Made by a program: the position numbers and the translations under genes. Source: Hydractinia symbiolongicarpus (Eukaryota > Cnidaria > Hydrozoa > Anthoathecata > Hydractiniidae). Taken from it: a DNA stretch of 64,000 nucleotides. Under the pieces are notes generated by a model, which was not told the origin of the DNA, did not search any database, and worked only from the letters and a program-made list of their open reading frames with translations. This document shows, one piece after another, positions 50,786 through 62,335 of the stretch. The stretch lies in contig NC_079876.1 in assembly GCF_029227915.1 (NCBI RefSeq), forward strand, positions 15,808,001 through 15,872,000, written 5' to 3'. Every line of letters begins with the position of its first letter. The first letter of the stretch is position 1.

Positions 50786-51678
50786 CAGAGATTAATTATC
50801 TGGTCACAATAACTAATTTTATAAAATGTGATTATCCTATAAAATAAGTTGTAGCTATGTCAATTTGGGTCTCTGAGTATAACATTGTAAAAAAAATACT
50901 GCAAAATTAGTACTGTTTGAGAGAGTTTTAAAAATTTTCCTTACAAGCGCTTTGTACTAGTGCCCAGACCAGCGCGTTAAGGTAACGCTTTCAGTTAAAT
51001 CATTTGATCCCGCACAATTTCTGATAGAGTTTCACATTAATTTTGCTTCCGAATTTTGTGTTTTCCTTTTCAGTAAATTGTGCTTTAAATCACACCCGTA
51101 GGAGTGTGATTTATTAAAAGTGTCTACTTTTTTAACAAAATTCGCCATAGTGAACAAAACGCATGTTTGCCAAAGAAAAGGAAATCACAATACTGATCTT
51201 TTGCCAAAACACACATCGCCTAACACAATGAACTGACAATGAAAATATATCTTACGAGAGTGGAAAGCATGCTGAAAATATTATTTTACGCCACGTCAAA
51301 ATCTTTAGCTATTCTTTAAAGAATGGATAAAAATATTTATCTCGTCCTCTTTGTGTCTATCAGTTACACATAAAGATGTTTTTCACACATTCACGACGAA
51401 AAAGTCGTGCCCTTTCGAATAAAAAGAATCCACAAGTATTACTGAGTCGTCTCGCACATTCAGACAGGGCGGTCTCTTAACCACTTAATCTTGTTGGAAT
51501 CCAGCCTACTTTCAGAAAAAACGATTTAGAATGTCCAAATGAGATTTTGAGTCTTTCCAAAATGGTAACCAAGGTGACGCTAAATGAGAATCCCAGCCTT
51601 CTCAATATAAGCTAAATCAAGAATTTAATTCCTAATTCAAGTCAATTTTAAGGAGTTTATTTTTAATTAGGATCAATA
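50786..51678. other. No gene seen
   Basis: AT-rich spacer between the MITE and the complete Helitron. No motif recognised. Confidence 0.4.
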
Positions 51679-54243
51679 TCTTATATATTAATTCCCTTGC
51701 GTGACTAAAACTGTGAGTCCACGACACGGAAATCACGGGTCACTTTCCTATGACGTGGCCGTACGCTAAAATTTAACTAAAAAAATTAGGGATGTACTGC
51801 ATAGAAATCGCACATAAGGTGTAAATATATAACCCGCTGCTAATAACGATATAAATATATATACCCTTATGCCAAAACACTCTATGTTAGCATATATATA
51901 TAGGTATCGCTACATATGAAACGGTATTAGATATTCACAAAGCATACGGACTGTTAAATGAAGTTCCTAGCATAAAACGGAAATTGTGTTTACGAAAAAG
52001 ATGGCTGTTCTTTTTGAGTATTCTCTACTCTTTCATTCAATATAAATCTTTAAAAAAACATTTGAAGAAGAGCATGGTTTTATAAATTAATCATAGCAAG
52101 GTTCTGTAAGGTTTTTTCATGTTTTATTTTCAGTTTTGATTATATTATTGTTGCCAGACATGTTTTATAGCTAGCATCATAAAAAGCCAACCACCACCAA
52201 CAACTAGCTAGCTAGCTAGGAATATATATATATATATATATATATGTAGCCATGTTCTTTATACCTAGCTAAGTCTCCAATTTATATTTAAGTGACTAGC
52301 TATTAGCTGCTGTAGCTAGCTAATGCTAGCTTTAAACTAAAGATTCCCAGTATATATATTCCCACAAAACACATCAAACGTTATTAACCCTGAAAATTTT
52401 AAACATTTTCCTGGTTTTTTTTGGTTTGCGAAGTTCTTTTCCTCCAAATATTCTGAAAATAAAGTTCAGAAATTACTTATTTTTAAAATGTAAATTTAAT
52501 TTGTTTCAAATTGTGGGCAAAAACCTTAATCAGCATGCTAAAAAAACTGACTTTTCTTAATTTAGAATTACTAAACACAACCATTTTCTTACATTTAGTG
52601 TAAACTTTTGTGCGTATGGCTTATATTTAATACACCAAAAGAGCTACTTTGTTGATTTCAATTTTATACTCTTTGTAAGCTATTTTTTTCTTCTTTTTGA
52701 CATTTCTGTTTTACCACTCAATTTTTACATTTTATAAGTTATTTGGAACAGAATGGTATGAAATAGACCAAAATACCCGATCTTAGTTGTTTTTAATTTA
52801 CAGGCTGTGTCTGTGAAACTTTAAGGGGAACATTTGGTGGAAGACAATGGCATGACATATAGAACTGATTTTTGTTGTGTTAGATGTTATATCTGAACCT
52901 TTTTGACATTTTATGTTAATTTTGCGAGGAAGGACCATATATATATACACAGAAGAAGAATTCAATTTTACACCTTGCAAGCTTTGTTTTTCTATATTTT
53001 GTATAAATTCTTACTGGGGAGGACTCCGTGCAATATATCGAAATGACTGATCCTTCTCGATTTAAATTTGATGTGTTCTAAATCGTATATAGGTTTGGAA
53101 ATTTTGTGTAAGATTTAATGGGTAAGGGCTAGATGCAATATGTCAAAAAAACTTTTTTTGTTGAATCAGAAGCACTCCCTACAACCATTCTTTTTTTTAC
53201 AGTTTGTGAAGCTTTTGTGAGGAAAGAGTGTATGCAATATTATCGAAATAACTGATTTTTGTTGCAAACTGTTTTTCTTTGGCATTTTGGATTAAAATAT
53301 TGTTTTAGAGGGCATATGCAGTAGATGTATGTACTGAAATAGTTAAATTTTGCAAACTTTGATTTTGTCGTTACCTCTCATTTTTTACATTTTGATTAAA
53401 CTTTTGTGGGAGACCGTCGGTATGCGAAGGACCAAAATAAGAGATTTTAGTATTATTTAGAATTTGTATTTTGTGTTGCAAAATTGGTGCAAAAATTGAC
53501 ATAAAATGAACTTATATACAGATTGATTGCTGTTGTTTAACATGACTCATTATGACTTATATATATATTTTATGAAAATTTGTGACAGAATACTATGTGA
53601 GATTTGAAATTTTGTTTACTCTATTGATGGTAAAACAGCATGCAAATTGCTAAAAGGACTTTATTAATTTTAGATTTAAACAATGTTATTTTGTTGGCAT
53701 TTTGTCTAAAGTTTGGTGAGGAAGGACTGTATGCAATATATCAAATAATGTTTTATTGCATTATAATTTGTCCTTGCAAATCCCTTTTTTTACACCTTAG
53801 ATAAAAAATTCTGTCAGAGGCACAATTTATTGTTTATTTTTCACATTGTGTGTCAACCTTTGGCAGGGTTTGCAATAAACTAACTGATTTTAACATATAC
53901 AATGAGAGAGATTTGTGTTTGACATTGATCAGCTTTTTTGTATATATGTGGCGTTTTGAGTGATTTAAATTTTATGGGTGACATGTATGTTGAAATGCTT
54001 TTGGAAACTTCTTTCCGAATAATTTTCGCATTTGTCAGATGGTCAGAGCAAGTAATTTTAGTAGATTTAAATTTAAATGTCACATAAATACTGCAGTTGT
54101 TGAAAACCTTTAATTTTTTTGGTCATTTATATAATAATGCAGATGTAAGATGCGCACTGCTGTATTGTTTGTTTTTTGAGGGACATATATCTGCTACATA
54201 AATTAAATGGAATACAGTGGATTCTTCCACGGGAAACAGCTAG
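51679..54243 (+). mobile_element. Complete single Helitron (non-autonomous)
   Basis: It starts TCTTATATATTAATTCCCTT at 51679, preceded by A, and ends with hairpin GTGGA-TTCT-TCCAC, nine bases, and CTAG at 54240-54243, followed by T. All Helitron hallmarks are present: TC start, 3' hairpin, CTRR end, A/T target, no duplication. The 2565-bp body has a 540-bp 5' block shared with 6289-6830, CTAGCTAGCTAG plus an AT run at 52.2 kb, and degenerate repeats around TTGTGAGGAAGGACCATA. No Rep/helicase frame is present, so it depends on an autonomous relative. Confidence 0.92.
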
Positions 54244-54788
54244 TATTTCATTAATTCAATATTTCATTATTCCTATTACCTGTACCTTAAAATCTAACAT
54301 TCGGGAATCATCAAAAGCTACCAATTTAAGGTATAGGTAATAGTATTACTGAATATTATAATCCTAAATGTTAATACAAATTAGAACGACAAACAATTTA
54401 TCCACTTTGACAGTCTTAACGATAACATCATCAAATTTGTTATTATAAATTTAAGGATTTTGTAGGTTATTTAATGTGGCGTGACGCCAACATTTATTAA
54501 TAAGATAATCCAAGAAATAGGACTTTATCGCGATATCCAGCAACAGAATAGCATATTTTGGCAGTTTTAATTGGTTATTGCTACACCTCTGCAAGCTACT
54601 TCAAGCTTCATTAAACTTTGGCACCATAAATACAGAAGAGAAACAGAGAAAACTCAACCAGAAGGGGGCTAAAGTCGTGAAGAAACTACAAGTACAAGAT
54701 TCGTGCCAAGGTATGAATATTTATGTCTCTAGGTAAAGCTGTAGATGTAGTATTTCAAGTTTTAAATCAAGCTTTCTCTTTTTTTTAG
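54244..54788 (+). promoter_or_regulatory. Probable promoter and 5' UTR exon of the cysteine-rich peptide gene
   Basis: A non-coding exon ends at donor GCCAAG|GTATGAAT (54710), followed by a 78-bp intron with a T-rich tract and the acceptor TTTTTTTTAG directly before the ATG at 54789. A TATA-like CATAAATA at about 54625 would place the transcript start near 54655. The gene starts only about 0.4 kb from the Helitron's 3' end. Confidence 0.5.
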
Positions 54789-55593
54789 ATGAAGATTATT
54801 TTTGTGGTGATGATTGCGGTTATTGCAACGGTATCCGCTTTTAATACTTATCCAGAACGCAGAGGTATGTAAAAACTTTGTTTGGCACTAAATAGAAGTA
54901 ACATAGCTTTAAAAGGATAAACAAACAGAAAATATGTTCACACTATTTTTTTGAAGAAACACTAACAATCCTTGACTTTAAACCCGATTTAAGGCCACCT
55001 CCCACCTCAATGCTGGTAAGGCTGAGCACGCCGGATGGGAAATTTAACTATCTTTTATGTGGGTCTGTATTTTGATATTTTAAAGTTGAGTAAACACAAC
55101 TTATGGGTAAAAGACGGAATTTCGGTATTTCCACACTGCTGAGACACCATACGGCGTACTTTGGTGTCTAAGTGTTAATGATAGTATTCAAAAATAGTTA
55201 AGGTCGGCCACTATAGTCTTCTTAGCGTATTTGACTGTAGTAATTTTTTTTCAGCGTTGTAATTAATTTTCCTCGTCATTTAGAAGCTGAATCTCCAACA
55301 TACGAGGAAGGCTATAGAAGAGGATACGCTGATGCAGAAATAAGTATGTAAAAGTAAATACATTAATAAATACATTAATTTGATTTTTCGCTACCTTAAA
55401 ACTTTTATACATAGACAATCGAGTTGCAGACCCCCGTCGTCGTTTCTTCGGCACTGTTACCAAAGACTGCAGCTCAAGTGTAAAGAACTGCAATGGATGC
55501 CGAGGCTATTTGTCAAGTTGTTGTTCGGATAAGAATTGCAGCGGTGGTAGGAGATGCAAAAGAGGACTTTGGAGTTACTCGTGCGATAATTAA
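54789..55593 (+). CDS. Secreted 8-cysteine peptide precursor (three coding exons)
   Basis: Exons 54789-54864, 55284-55343 and 55415-55593 join in frame (both introns phase 1, GTATGT donors, TAG acceptors) to 104 residues. Residues 1-17 (MKIIFVVMIAVIATVSA) are a signal peptide. Residues 18 to about 54 form an acidic, RR-containing propeptide ending in the basic run PRRR. The mature part of about 50 residues starts FFGT. Its eight cysteines are at about 64, 71, 74, 81, 82, 87, 93 and 102: C-x6-C-x2-C-x6-CC-x4-C-x5-C-x8-C, so four disulfides are likely. The end (SDKNCSGGRRCKRGLWSYSC) faintly recalls Dickkopf/colipase-type or knottin spacing. Such precursors are typically secreted antimicrobial, venom or signalling peptides; the sequence does not decide which. 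A mutated copy of exon 3 lies at 40.5 kb. Confidence 0.88.
54995..55132 (+). repeat. Interspersed repeat in intron of the peptide gene, copy 1
   Basis: It begins ACCTCCCACCTCAATGCTGG and is followed by shared GGGTAA...GAAT blocks; about 140 bp match 55819-55960 in the same orientation. Here it lies in the intron before coding exon 2. Confidence 0.8.
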
Positions 55594-55818
55594 TATGTAT
55601 TGCTAGTGTAATGTGTATTGGTTTAATATACATATTCGTACAAAAGTATTTTTTAGAATACAAATCCTTCTCTATTGCTACACGTTAATGACAAAATATA
55701 CGAGTTATATTTAATATCTTGAGTCTTAGCCTCTATAGCAATTATTCGCAGAACCCCAAATTTCCATTATTTTTTTCCCTGAAGATCTTTCGACTTTGAA
55801 CTTGGTTTCTTTTTAGCT

Positions 55819-55960
55819 ACCTCCCACCTCAATGCTGGTCAGCCTGAGCGCTGGTGGGCATAAGAAGTTCAATTCTTATTTATACGGGCTCCATCTTGAT
55901 AACTTAAAGTTTAGTGATCATGAGTAATGGGTAATAGAAGGCATGTTGGAATTTTCACCA
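55819..55960 (+). repeat. Interspersed repeat downstream of the peptide gene, copy 2
   Basis: Direct copy of 54995-55132, 824 bp away. Together the two copies bracket coding exons 2 and 3 and could recombine to delete or duplicate them. Confidence 0.8.
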
Positions 55961-58449
55961 AGAACTGGAAACGTATTAAATTATTCACCTACACAAAAAT
56001 CCCCCAAAAACGTAAATGAAGTTAGAATTTTTTAAAAAAAACATAATGCTGACATCAGCAAGTTTTAGATTTATCCCAAATTTGCGAAAACAATTCACCA
56101 GCTCAGTTTTTTTGAGGCAAAAAACTTAGTTTTAAAGCGCTATCATTTGGTTAATAGTTAAATTCGATTCTTTTGGTTCTTTAGACCTGGGACAAAATCT
56201 ATTTAAGGCACCAAATACACACAAAAGATTAAACAAAATTTTAATATCACTTTTACCGCGAAATGCCGCTTATCTGTAGCATATTTTGTCTATATTTTTA
56301 TATCATGTTCATGAATATATAGAAAGATACATGAAGATATAAAAAGGCGTGAAAGGGCGTACATTTAGACAATATTAACGCCTATGTACAAAAACTAGCC
56401 CAACTATTTTATGCATGTAAGTCACACAGTTATTAACAGCGTTAAATTGTAAGGCATGTTCAGGTATAAATAGCATTAAGAGGGGGGCGGTGGGACTAAC
56501 ATAGCCCTCCCCACTTAAAATTTGATGAGGGACACATCGTGTCGTTGTAATGTATCACTTTGTATTCCCGTCGCACATTGTAATCCAATTTTGTCGCACT
56601 TTGTAATTCAATCGCACTTTGTAATCCAATTTTGTCGCATTTTTTAATCTCATCGCACTTTGTAACCCATTTGATCGCACTTTGTAATCCCACCTTCTCA
56701 CATTTTGTACAGGACGTATATTTATAACAGTATTTGTTTACTGAATACTCATCCTGTATATAAATTCGCAATTAATAATAATAATAAAAATAATAATAAT
56801 CCCTTACAGATGATGACCATAAGATTTTTTTTTTGATTCATACATACACTTTTAGCTTCTTTCACATGAATTTAAATACTACGTATAATACTGAGTATTT
56901 CGTGGATATTTTGATGATATGCATGTATTTTCGTGTTAATCTTTTTTAGTCACTGTCTATTCTATTTTGTTTGCATTAATTGTGTTACCCATCTTTTTTT
57001 TAAACATAAAAGTCTGTCTAGAAGTTTCTCGTGAGAATCTCAACACTCAATAACTTTGTCTTTTTGGAATAAATCAGCTACCAACATATCGAACGTTGCG
57101 TTGCTGATGTCTTATGAACTGGAAATAAACTGGAGCATGCACGGGGTCTTGCCTCTTGTGTTAATACTTACAATATGGCGACTACTGAAGTACGCATTAT
57201 TTTATAAATAATGTGACGTAGTTATCGGAGAGAATAAAGAGTCAGAAGTTGAGATAGATATACCCCAATTACGTTAAACTTTTGGTTATTTGATTTACTT
57301 GAATTATCGCTTTAGCGAACTACAATAATGTAAAAACCTTGATAAGCAATAGAAATGTCACCTGTTAGAATTTATTTCTATGTGCAGTGTTAACTGGAAA
57401 AAACATGTAGCTGTAATTGTCATCTCTTTTATAAATATTTAATACAAAAAGTGTTTAGAAACATTCGCAGAAATATACGAGAGAATATTCTATGGCAAAA
57501 ATATCGGAGATTACAAAGTGCCACCAAATCGTCCATCCTTTTAATGATCTGACTGACGTACTAGTATGGAAATTTTACAAAATTGTATTGCTTTTAATCC
57601 TGGAGGAAAGTAAACTCTTCTGTCTTTATTTTAGATCTATTGCCATGAAGCGGTCACTGATCTATGCATTGTAGCCACTTTTTGCAAGTACGGAAAAGTG
57701 CTAAACAGAATGGGGCACGAGATTAAAATTAAGATTTTAAAAAGAATTTTATCCTGTTGAAACTCCTTGTAAGCAAATACAAATCTAGCTTCATAAAATT
57801 TCAGATCACAAAAAAAATAACAAACGACCGTTGTAGTGGCTTGGTGAAACCATGGTGAAACTGGCGAAAACAACTGAACATAAAATAATAATTCAAAATG
57901 ATTTATTTGTAAAAATAATAGGTTTTTGTACCTTTTGTACCGTTTAACAAGGTAGTTCTGTTGTCAACAATCAAAACTAATAATTTACGTACCACTACAC
58001 TAGACTGGAACCATTCCGTGCTTCACTAGTCTTGATAGTAAAAACGGCGACAAAAAAACAAGCCCTTTTTATAGTTCTACCGGCTAAAGCCGTAGAACAA
58101 AAAGTAGCAAATTAATTATTCATAAACAGGTTGTCTGTGTGGTTCTGAAGAGTGTATAATTTCTGGCACCTGGACCTTTTGAGTGGTCAGTTTATTTTTT
58201 CGGAAATGGCGGGGATTGAGCTTATTGAATCATTTTGTAGCCCCTTTAATACTTCAGCTATTTACAGTTCATGTATTTTATTAAAAAGTAAAAATGTAAA
58301 ATCACACAAAGACATTAGGTTTAAAAAAAATCGTTACGTCATCGTCACTTTTAAGGAAAAGGTGTTTTACAACCCTTTTGAATCGTCATATACTCATAGG
58401 CTTTTCATTATAATTTAATCGTTGTTACATCTTTTTAAAAATCTCGCCT
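55961..58449. other. No supported gene; one minisatellite
   Basis: Apart from the repeat at 56566-56712 this is AT-rich spacer. Frames at 57873-57637 (minus) and 58152-58418 (plus) have no recognised motif. A small imperfect hairpin, TTCTAC...GTAGAA, lies near 58075. Confidence 0.4.
56566..56712. repeat. Degenerate minisatellite, TCGCACTTTGTAATCC unit
   Basis: About seven copies of TCGCACTTTGTAATCC, alternating with and without an extra AATTTTG. It gives the repetitive KCDKIGLQSA-like minus-strand frame, which I regard as an artefact. Confidence 0.85.
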
Positions 58450-60600
58450 CTCGTCCCCAGGGCGTTTTGTATCTTCTCTGTCATCGGGACGGTGATACGG
58501 ACATGTGTGTTTAAAAAGAAGACAACAGGCGCTGGGAACAACAGGCATTATATTTTGGACTTTATAAATATATTTGAGCACAAATCTATAACTTTAGAGC
58601 AAAAAAAATTCAAAACTGTCAATATACTTTCTGTGCTGTGTCGTTGCATGCCTACGAATAGCAAATCTCTAACGCGGTAAAGTTCCAAACCCATAAAACC
58701 ACGAAGCCGCAAAATCGTGGAGCTACGGAGCTTTAAAGCTATGAAGTGAAGATTATAAAAGCTAAAGCGGAAGAAAAGCTGTGAAACATTTTTACTCAGG
58801 TTCTACAAGAACTTTTCTGTTCTGTCCTGTAATCCTGCATTTGCGTACTTTAGGGCCAGATTAACTCTTTCAACGAAAATGCAACAATTGTGAAGAGATA
58901 GTTGAGGGTACTAACGTTTGGGTATTTCGGTCAAAAGAGATTATCTGAGTTACGGAAAATACCCTGTTTACGCTATGTGGTTCTGTCTTTTTTGCCTGTG
59001 AAAATGCACTCGTCTATCCGAAACTTTTTTTAAGTAGCTTAAGCTCGCCTATCAGCATAACTATTCACCAAGCAGTTTGTTTACCAAATTAAAAGGAATT
59101 AAAATTTGGTTCGTAAATTCAATATAGGTGATTTTGTTTGACGTCGTATATCTGTTCAAGTTTTTTTTTTTAATTAGCTCTAGTAGAATTAAATCGTCTG
59201 TTTGATGGCTGATATAATTAATACGAACAATAACATTCTTGCACAACAATTTTTATGTATTAGTTTCTTATCGTGCGTTATCGAAAGTTTTAGGTTTATT
59301 TTGTAGAGCCCTGGGGACGAGAAGATCACATGATACGCAATACGAAAAATATTCTACTGTACTGGACTTTGTCCAGTCAAAAATTAACTTATAAACGAAT
59401 TTCTGGGAACTAAACAAACGAGAGTTCCATCATCCAGTGTTGTAGGTATTGGTGTTTACGTACAATTTAGGGAAAAGAGAATCGCCAGTTTCATCAATTA
59501 GTTGTATTTCACGACGCATAAGGTTATTATCAAGTCATATTTACAAAAACCTATTTCGTAATAGGCGATATAAATTCATAGTATGCGGTGCGATAAAACA
59601 ATCTTGCGATATATCACTGTACAAACTGTCCTTCAGATCTAGATTGTAGTTATCCCTAACGGTAAAGAGTATCAAAAAATTCTCCAAACGAGACTTAGAC
59701 TCGCCCTATATCACCTTTTACATTTTTCTTGATTTCAAAGCCTGAGTGATATTTTCTTAAAAATGGAAATATGATCAGAACGTCACGCATAGGAACAGTT
59801 TAAGGGATATTTGAAAGGACCAATAAGCATGTAAGTTCAGCATTACCCCAACTGTAATACAATAAAGTATCACAGGGAGCATTTTAATAAGACAGCAAAG
59901 ATGTTTTTCTTCCTTATTCGCCACTGACATATCTGTTATGGAATATTTTTGAATACTTTTCGATTCGTCTAACTCCCACAAATTTATGTTGAAGTTGTCT
60001 CATAACAAAACTTTTTAATTAAATAAAACTGTCAGTTCAAAGATCACAGTCTGTAGGTAATTAATTTATGTCCACGATTAAAATAGTTCATAGCAAGGTA
60101 TAAGTGAATTTTTTATCATGGCATATCCGTGTGTCCATTCTTGACAGGAAATATTTCCACCCAATCGAACCTTCTAGCACGACGGGCTAGTAATATTGGT
60201 ACCTAAGGAAAATGGACATGCTGATTTTTCATGATGAAGACTTACCTTCATATACACGCCAACTGCATGCCTTACTAAGATGTTGCCGCACGCAGTGTAC
60301 CAGGCTTGTCTGTCACTCGTATATCTAACTCTATATGAATGATAGTTATAGGTGCAATTTCCTAGGCCGTTATGGCGGTACCTGATAGCTCTTTTTAAGG
60401 TACTGCAAGAAATATACAAAAGCTAATGCACCCCTATTTTCATGAAGATTTTCATGAACTAGTAATAGCTAGCCAACTGCCTTTGTAATGCACCCTTAAA
60501 ATCTACAAGTGTAGCTGAAATCTTAAAATTTGTTTTGTTGAGATTAATATATGGCTTTAAAATATGACCAAATATTTCTCCTAACATGCATAAAAGGTAG
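58450..60600 (+). repeat. Large duplicated segment, copy 2
   Basis: Uninterrupted counterpart of 44784-47955. Its first 872 bp (58450-59321) are bounded by well-preserved inverted ends CTCGTCCCCAGGGC / GCCCTGGGGACGAG, which look like a non-autonomous DNA transposon; homology to copy 1 continues another 1.2 kb beyond. It therefore represents either a larger repeat or a segmental duplication that began at the element. No conserved coding frame is shared by the copies. Confidence 0.88.
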
Positions 60601-60886
60601 GACCAACCTCGTACACAGTTATTTAATTTGTACGAAGTTGGTATGGATGAGAAAAGTTCAAGTTAAGTATGAGAAGTGAAGTAGGACAAACCTCGTAAAC
60701 AGTTATTTAATTTGTATGAAGTTGGTATGGATAAGAAAAGTTTAAGTTACGTATGAGAAGTGAGTTAGGACAAACCTCGTACACAGTTATTTAATTTGTA
60801 CGATGTGGGTATGGATGAGAAAAGTTCAAGTTAAGTATGAGAAGTGAAGTACTCTCAACCTCGTGCACAGTTATTCAATTTGTTCT
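60598..60886 (+). repeat. 84-bp tandem repeat, ~3.4 copies
   Basis: Unit starts at 60598, 60682, 60766 and 60850, exactly 84 bp apart. Each holds TAGGACAAACCTCGTACACA and GTATGGATGAGAAAAGTT with a few substitutions. The last copy breaks off after about 36 bp. It begins where the large duplication ends. Confidence 0.95.
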
Positions 60887-60908
60887 CCTTTGTTGATGAT
60901 TGTGGAAA

Positions 60909-61655
60909 TTAGGAAGAGATTGTTAGGTTTTCTTTAGTTTTTAGGTTCGCTTGTGTTAGTCCCCAGTCCTCCTCACGTTTCTCACGCCTTCGGCCTTCTT
61001 GTGGCAGTTCGTTTATAACTCTTATCGCAATTAGTCGTTCTTTCTGTGCAAGAGACAGAAAAGAGATATCTGTAATGCTCAGGTGAGGCCACATCAGCAT
61101 TCCATTTTTTTCTCCTAGCCAACCTGTCTGTACTTCTAAGGGATTTGGAATATTTTTATGCTGATAGCTAAACTGTTTTGCTCTAATATCAAACTTCTTT
61201 CTAGTGAATGCTAGTAAACGATGTCTATTCATGCACTGTTAACTGAGTTGCAAAAGATGTCTAGCAAACGTTTTTAATGTGTAAGTAGTAAAGCCGTTTT
61301 TAGCTAGCTAGCTAGCTCAATTATACAACCTAAGTAAATGTTAAAGTTATCCTCTATATGTTATTTAACCTTCGCCAGGATATTGTTTTCCTAAGATTTA
61401 GCCCACCGAAATTATCAACGCAGTCGTAGTGTGTTCTTTGTACCTGGCTGCAAGCTCTTCATCACTTCCAACAACGTGTTTTTTTCGTATGGAGAGAAGT
61501 TTTGTGAGTGCCAGATGACTCCATAGCTTGAAATCATTTAACGTAACCTTGCTAAGCCATGACAAACCAACAATAACAGTTGTCTGACTTAACTTGAGGC
61601 ACCGGTGACTTAAAATTTTCGTGACTTCGTGGCACAGATTCAATATAAGATGCAC
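60909..61655 (-). CDS. SAP-domain protein exons (cnidarian SAP/SWIM-type family), probably partial
   Basis: The first minus-strand exon (ending 61444) reads LNDFKLWSHLALTKLLSIRK then GSDEELAAR, a SAP-like helix pair, and stops at donor CCAG|GTACAA. An acceptor CACTAG at 61201 continues in phase with KKFDIRAKQFSYQHKNIPNP and GWLGEKNGMLMWPHLSITDI, running to a stop at 60909. SAP domain plus a GWLxEKxG...WP...DI block is how I remember a large cnidarian family that also carries SWIM zinc finger and YqaJ nuclease domains. Those later domains are absent, and the tail (EGRRREKREEDWGL) is unlike the family, so this is a truncated or decayed member. No ATG was found for the first exon; the frame's first codon is GTG. 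Confidence 0.5.
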
Positions 61656-61689
61656 GAAATTAAATTCTGGCAGGCTCGGCGAGATTGTA

Positions 61690-61842
61690 ATAATGGCTTA
61701 TTAACCGTTTAGTCGGTCTATACGGGAAAATATAGACCGATGTCATGACGTCATGGACCGAACGCAGTGAGGTCCATGCGAGTGACAGAGGTCTATATTT
61801 TCCCGTATAGACAGGCTAATAAGGTTAATAAGTCATTTATTA
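61690..61842. mobile_element. Cruciform MITE with nested palindromes
   Basis: The arms at 61716-61738 and 61790-61812 are near-perfect reverse complements (core CTATACGGGAAAATATAGAC), with outer arms CTTATTAACC / GGTTAATAAG. Inside lie a perfect CATGACGTCATG palindrome and a hairpin, TGGACC...GGTCCA. No coding. Confidence 0.88.
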
Positions 61843-62036
61843 CCCCACTGATTATTTCATAACCATTAATGAAAAAAAGGTTTTAGAGTCCAGGGGTCTT
61901 TAACAAAAACAAGGCTTAGGTGGAAACCATGTAACTTTCTTTATATTTCGAACGTACACAGACATTCGATCCACAAGTCGTTCAAAAATAAACAATACAA
62001 TACAACTTTTAAAAATAGAATATTTTCAAAACAGTT
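61843..62036. other. No gene; 3' flank of the recombinase-like exon
   Basis: AT-rich spacer immediately downstream (minus-strand sense) of the stop at 62037; it would be 3' UTR if that exon is transcribed. Confidence 0.4.
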
Positions 62037-62303
62037 TTAAAATTCAATTCTTTGTCGTTTCGCTGGTGGAGTGTTCGTATTAAAATTAAATGTACAATTG
62101 TTAAAATTTCCTCCGGAAAAAAATGAAGAGAGGGTTGAAGACTGCGTGGAACTGGAAGTATTAAGAGCTGTCGATTGGTTATGTACGTCAAGTTGGTTAT
62201 TATTTGAGCTCAAGATGTTTGACATTTTGTAACGGTTAGTGGTACTAGCTGATTTGTAATTTCTTAACGAATCAATATTTTTGTGACCACTGTGTTGGGC
62301 TAC
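62037..62303 (-). CDS. C-terminal exon of a Crypton-like tyrosine recombinase
   Basis: Reading from about 62303: VAQHSGHKNIDSLRNYKSAS, then YKMSNILSSNNNQ, a Ser/Thr/Asn-rich linker, GGNFNNCTFNFN, and the basic end PPAKRQRIEF. The SGHxxxxSLxxY block is the conserved His and nucleophilic Tyr region of tyrosine recombinases (R-H-R-Y family). The following MSNIL and FxxCxxxxN...PPxKRRR tail is how I remember Crypton-type and Crypton-derived animal proteins ending. The frame upstream is open only to about 62335, with a possible AAG acceptor; the catalytic Arg exons are not in view, so this is a remnant or the last exon of a gene whose other exons are lost. The intact frame and stop suggest it is not very old. 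Confidence 0.72.
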   Translation of the reverse strand, partial: VAQHSGHKNIDSLRNYKSASTTNRYKMSNILSSNNNQLDVHNQSTALNTSSSTQSSTLSSFFSGGNFNNCTFNFNTNTPPAKRQRIEF

Positions 62304-62335
62304 ATTAACTTTCTTGTTTTGTTTTTGTTTTGATG

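Noticed and set aside
54789-55593. Assignment of the cysteine-rich peptide to Dickkopf, hydramacin or a named toxin family
   Set aside because: Cysteine spacing only partly matches any of these; naming a family would go beyond the evidence.
56496-56771. 91-codon frame with repeating KCDKIGLQSA-like units
   Set aside because: Arises from a degenerate minisatellite.
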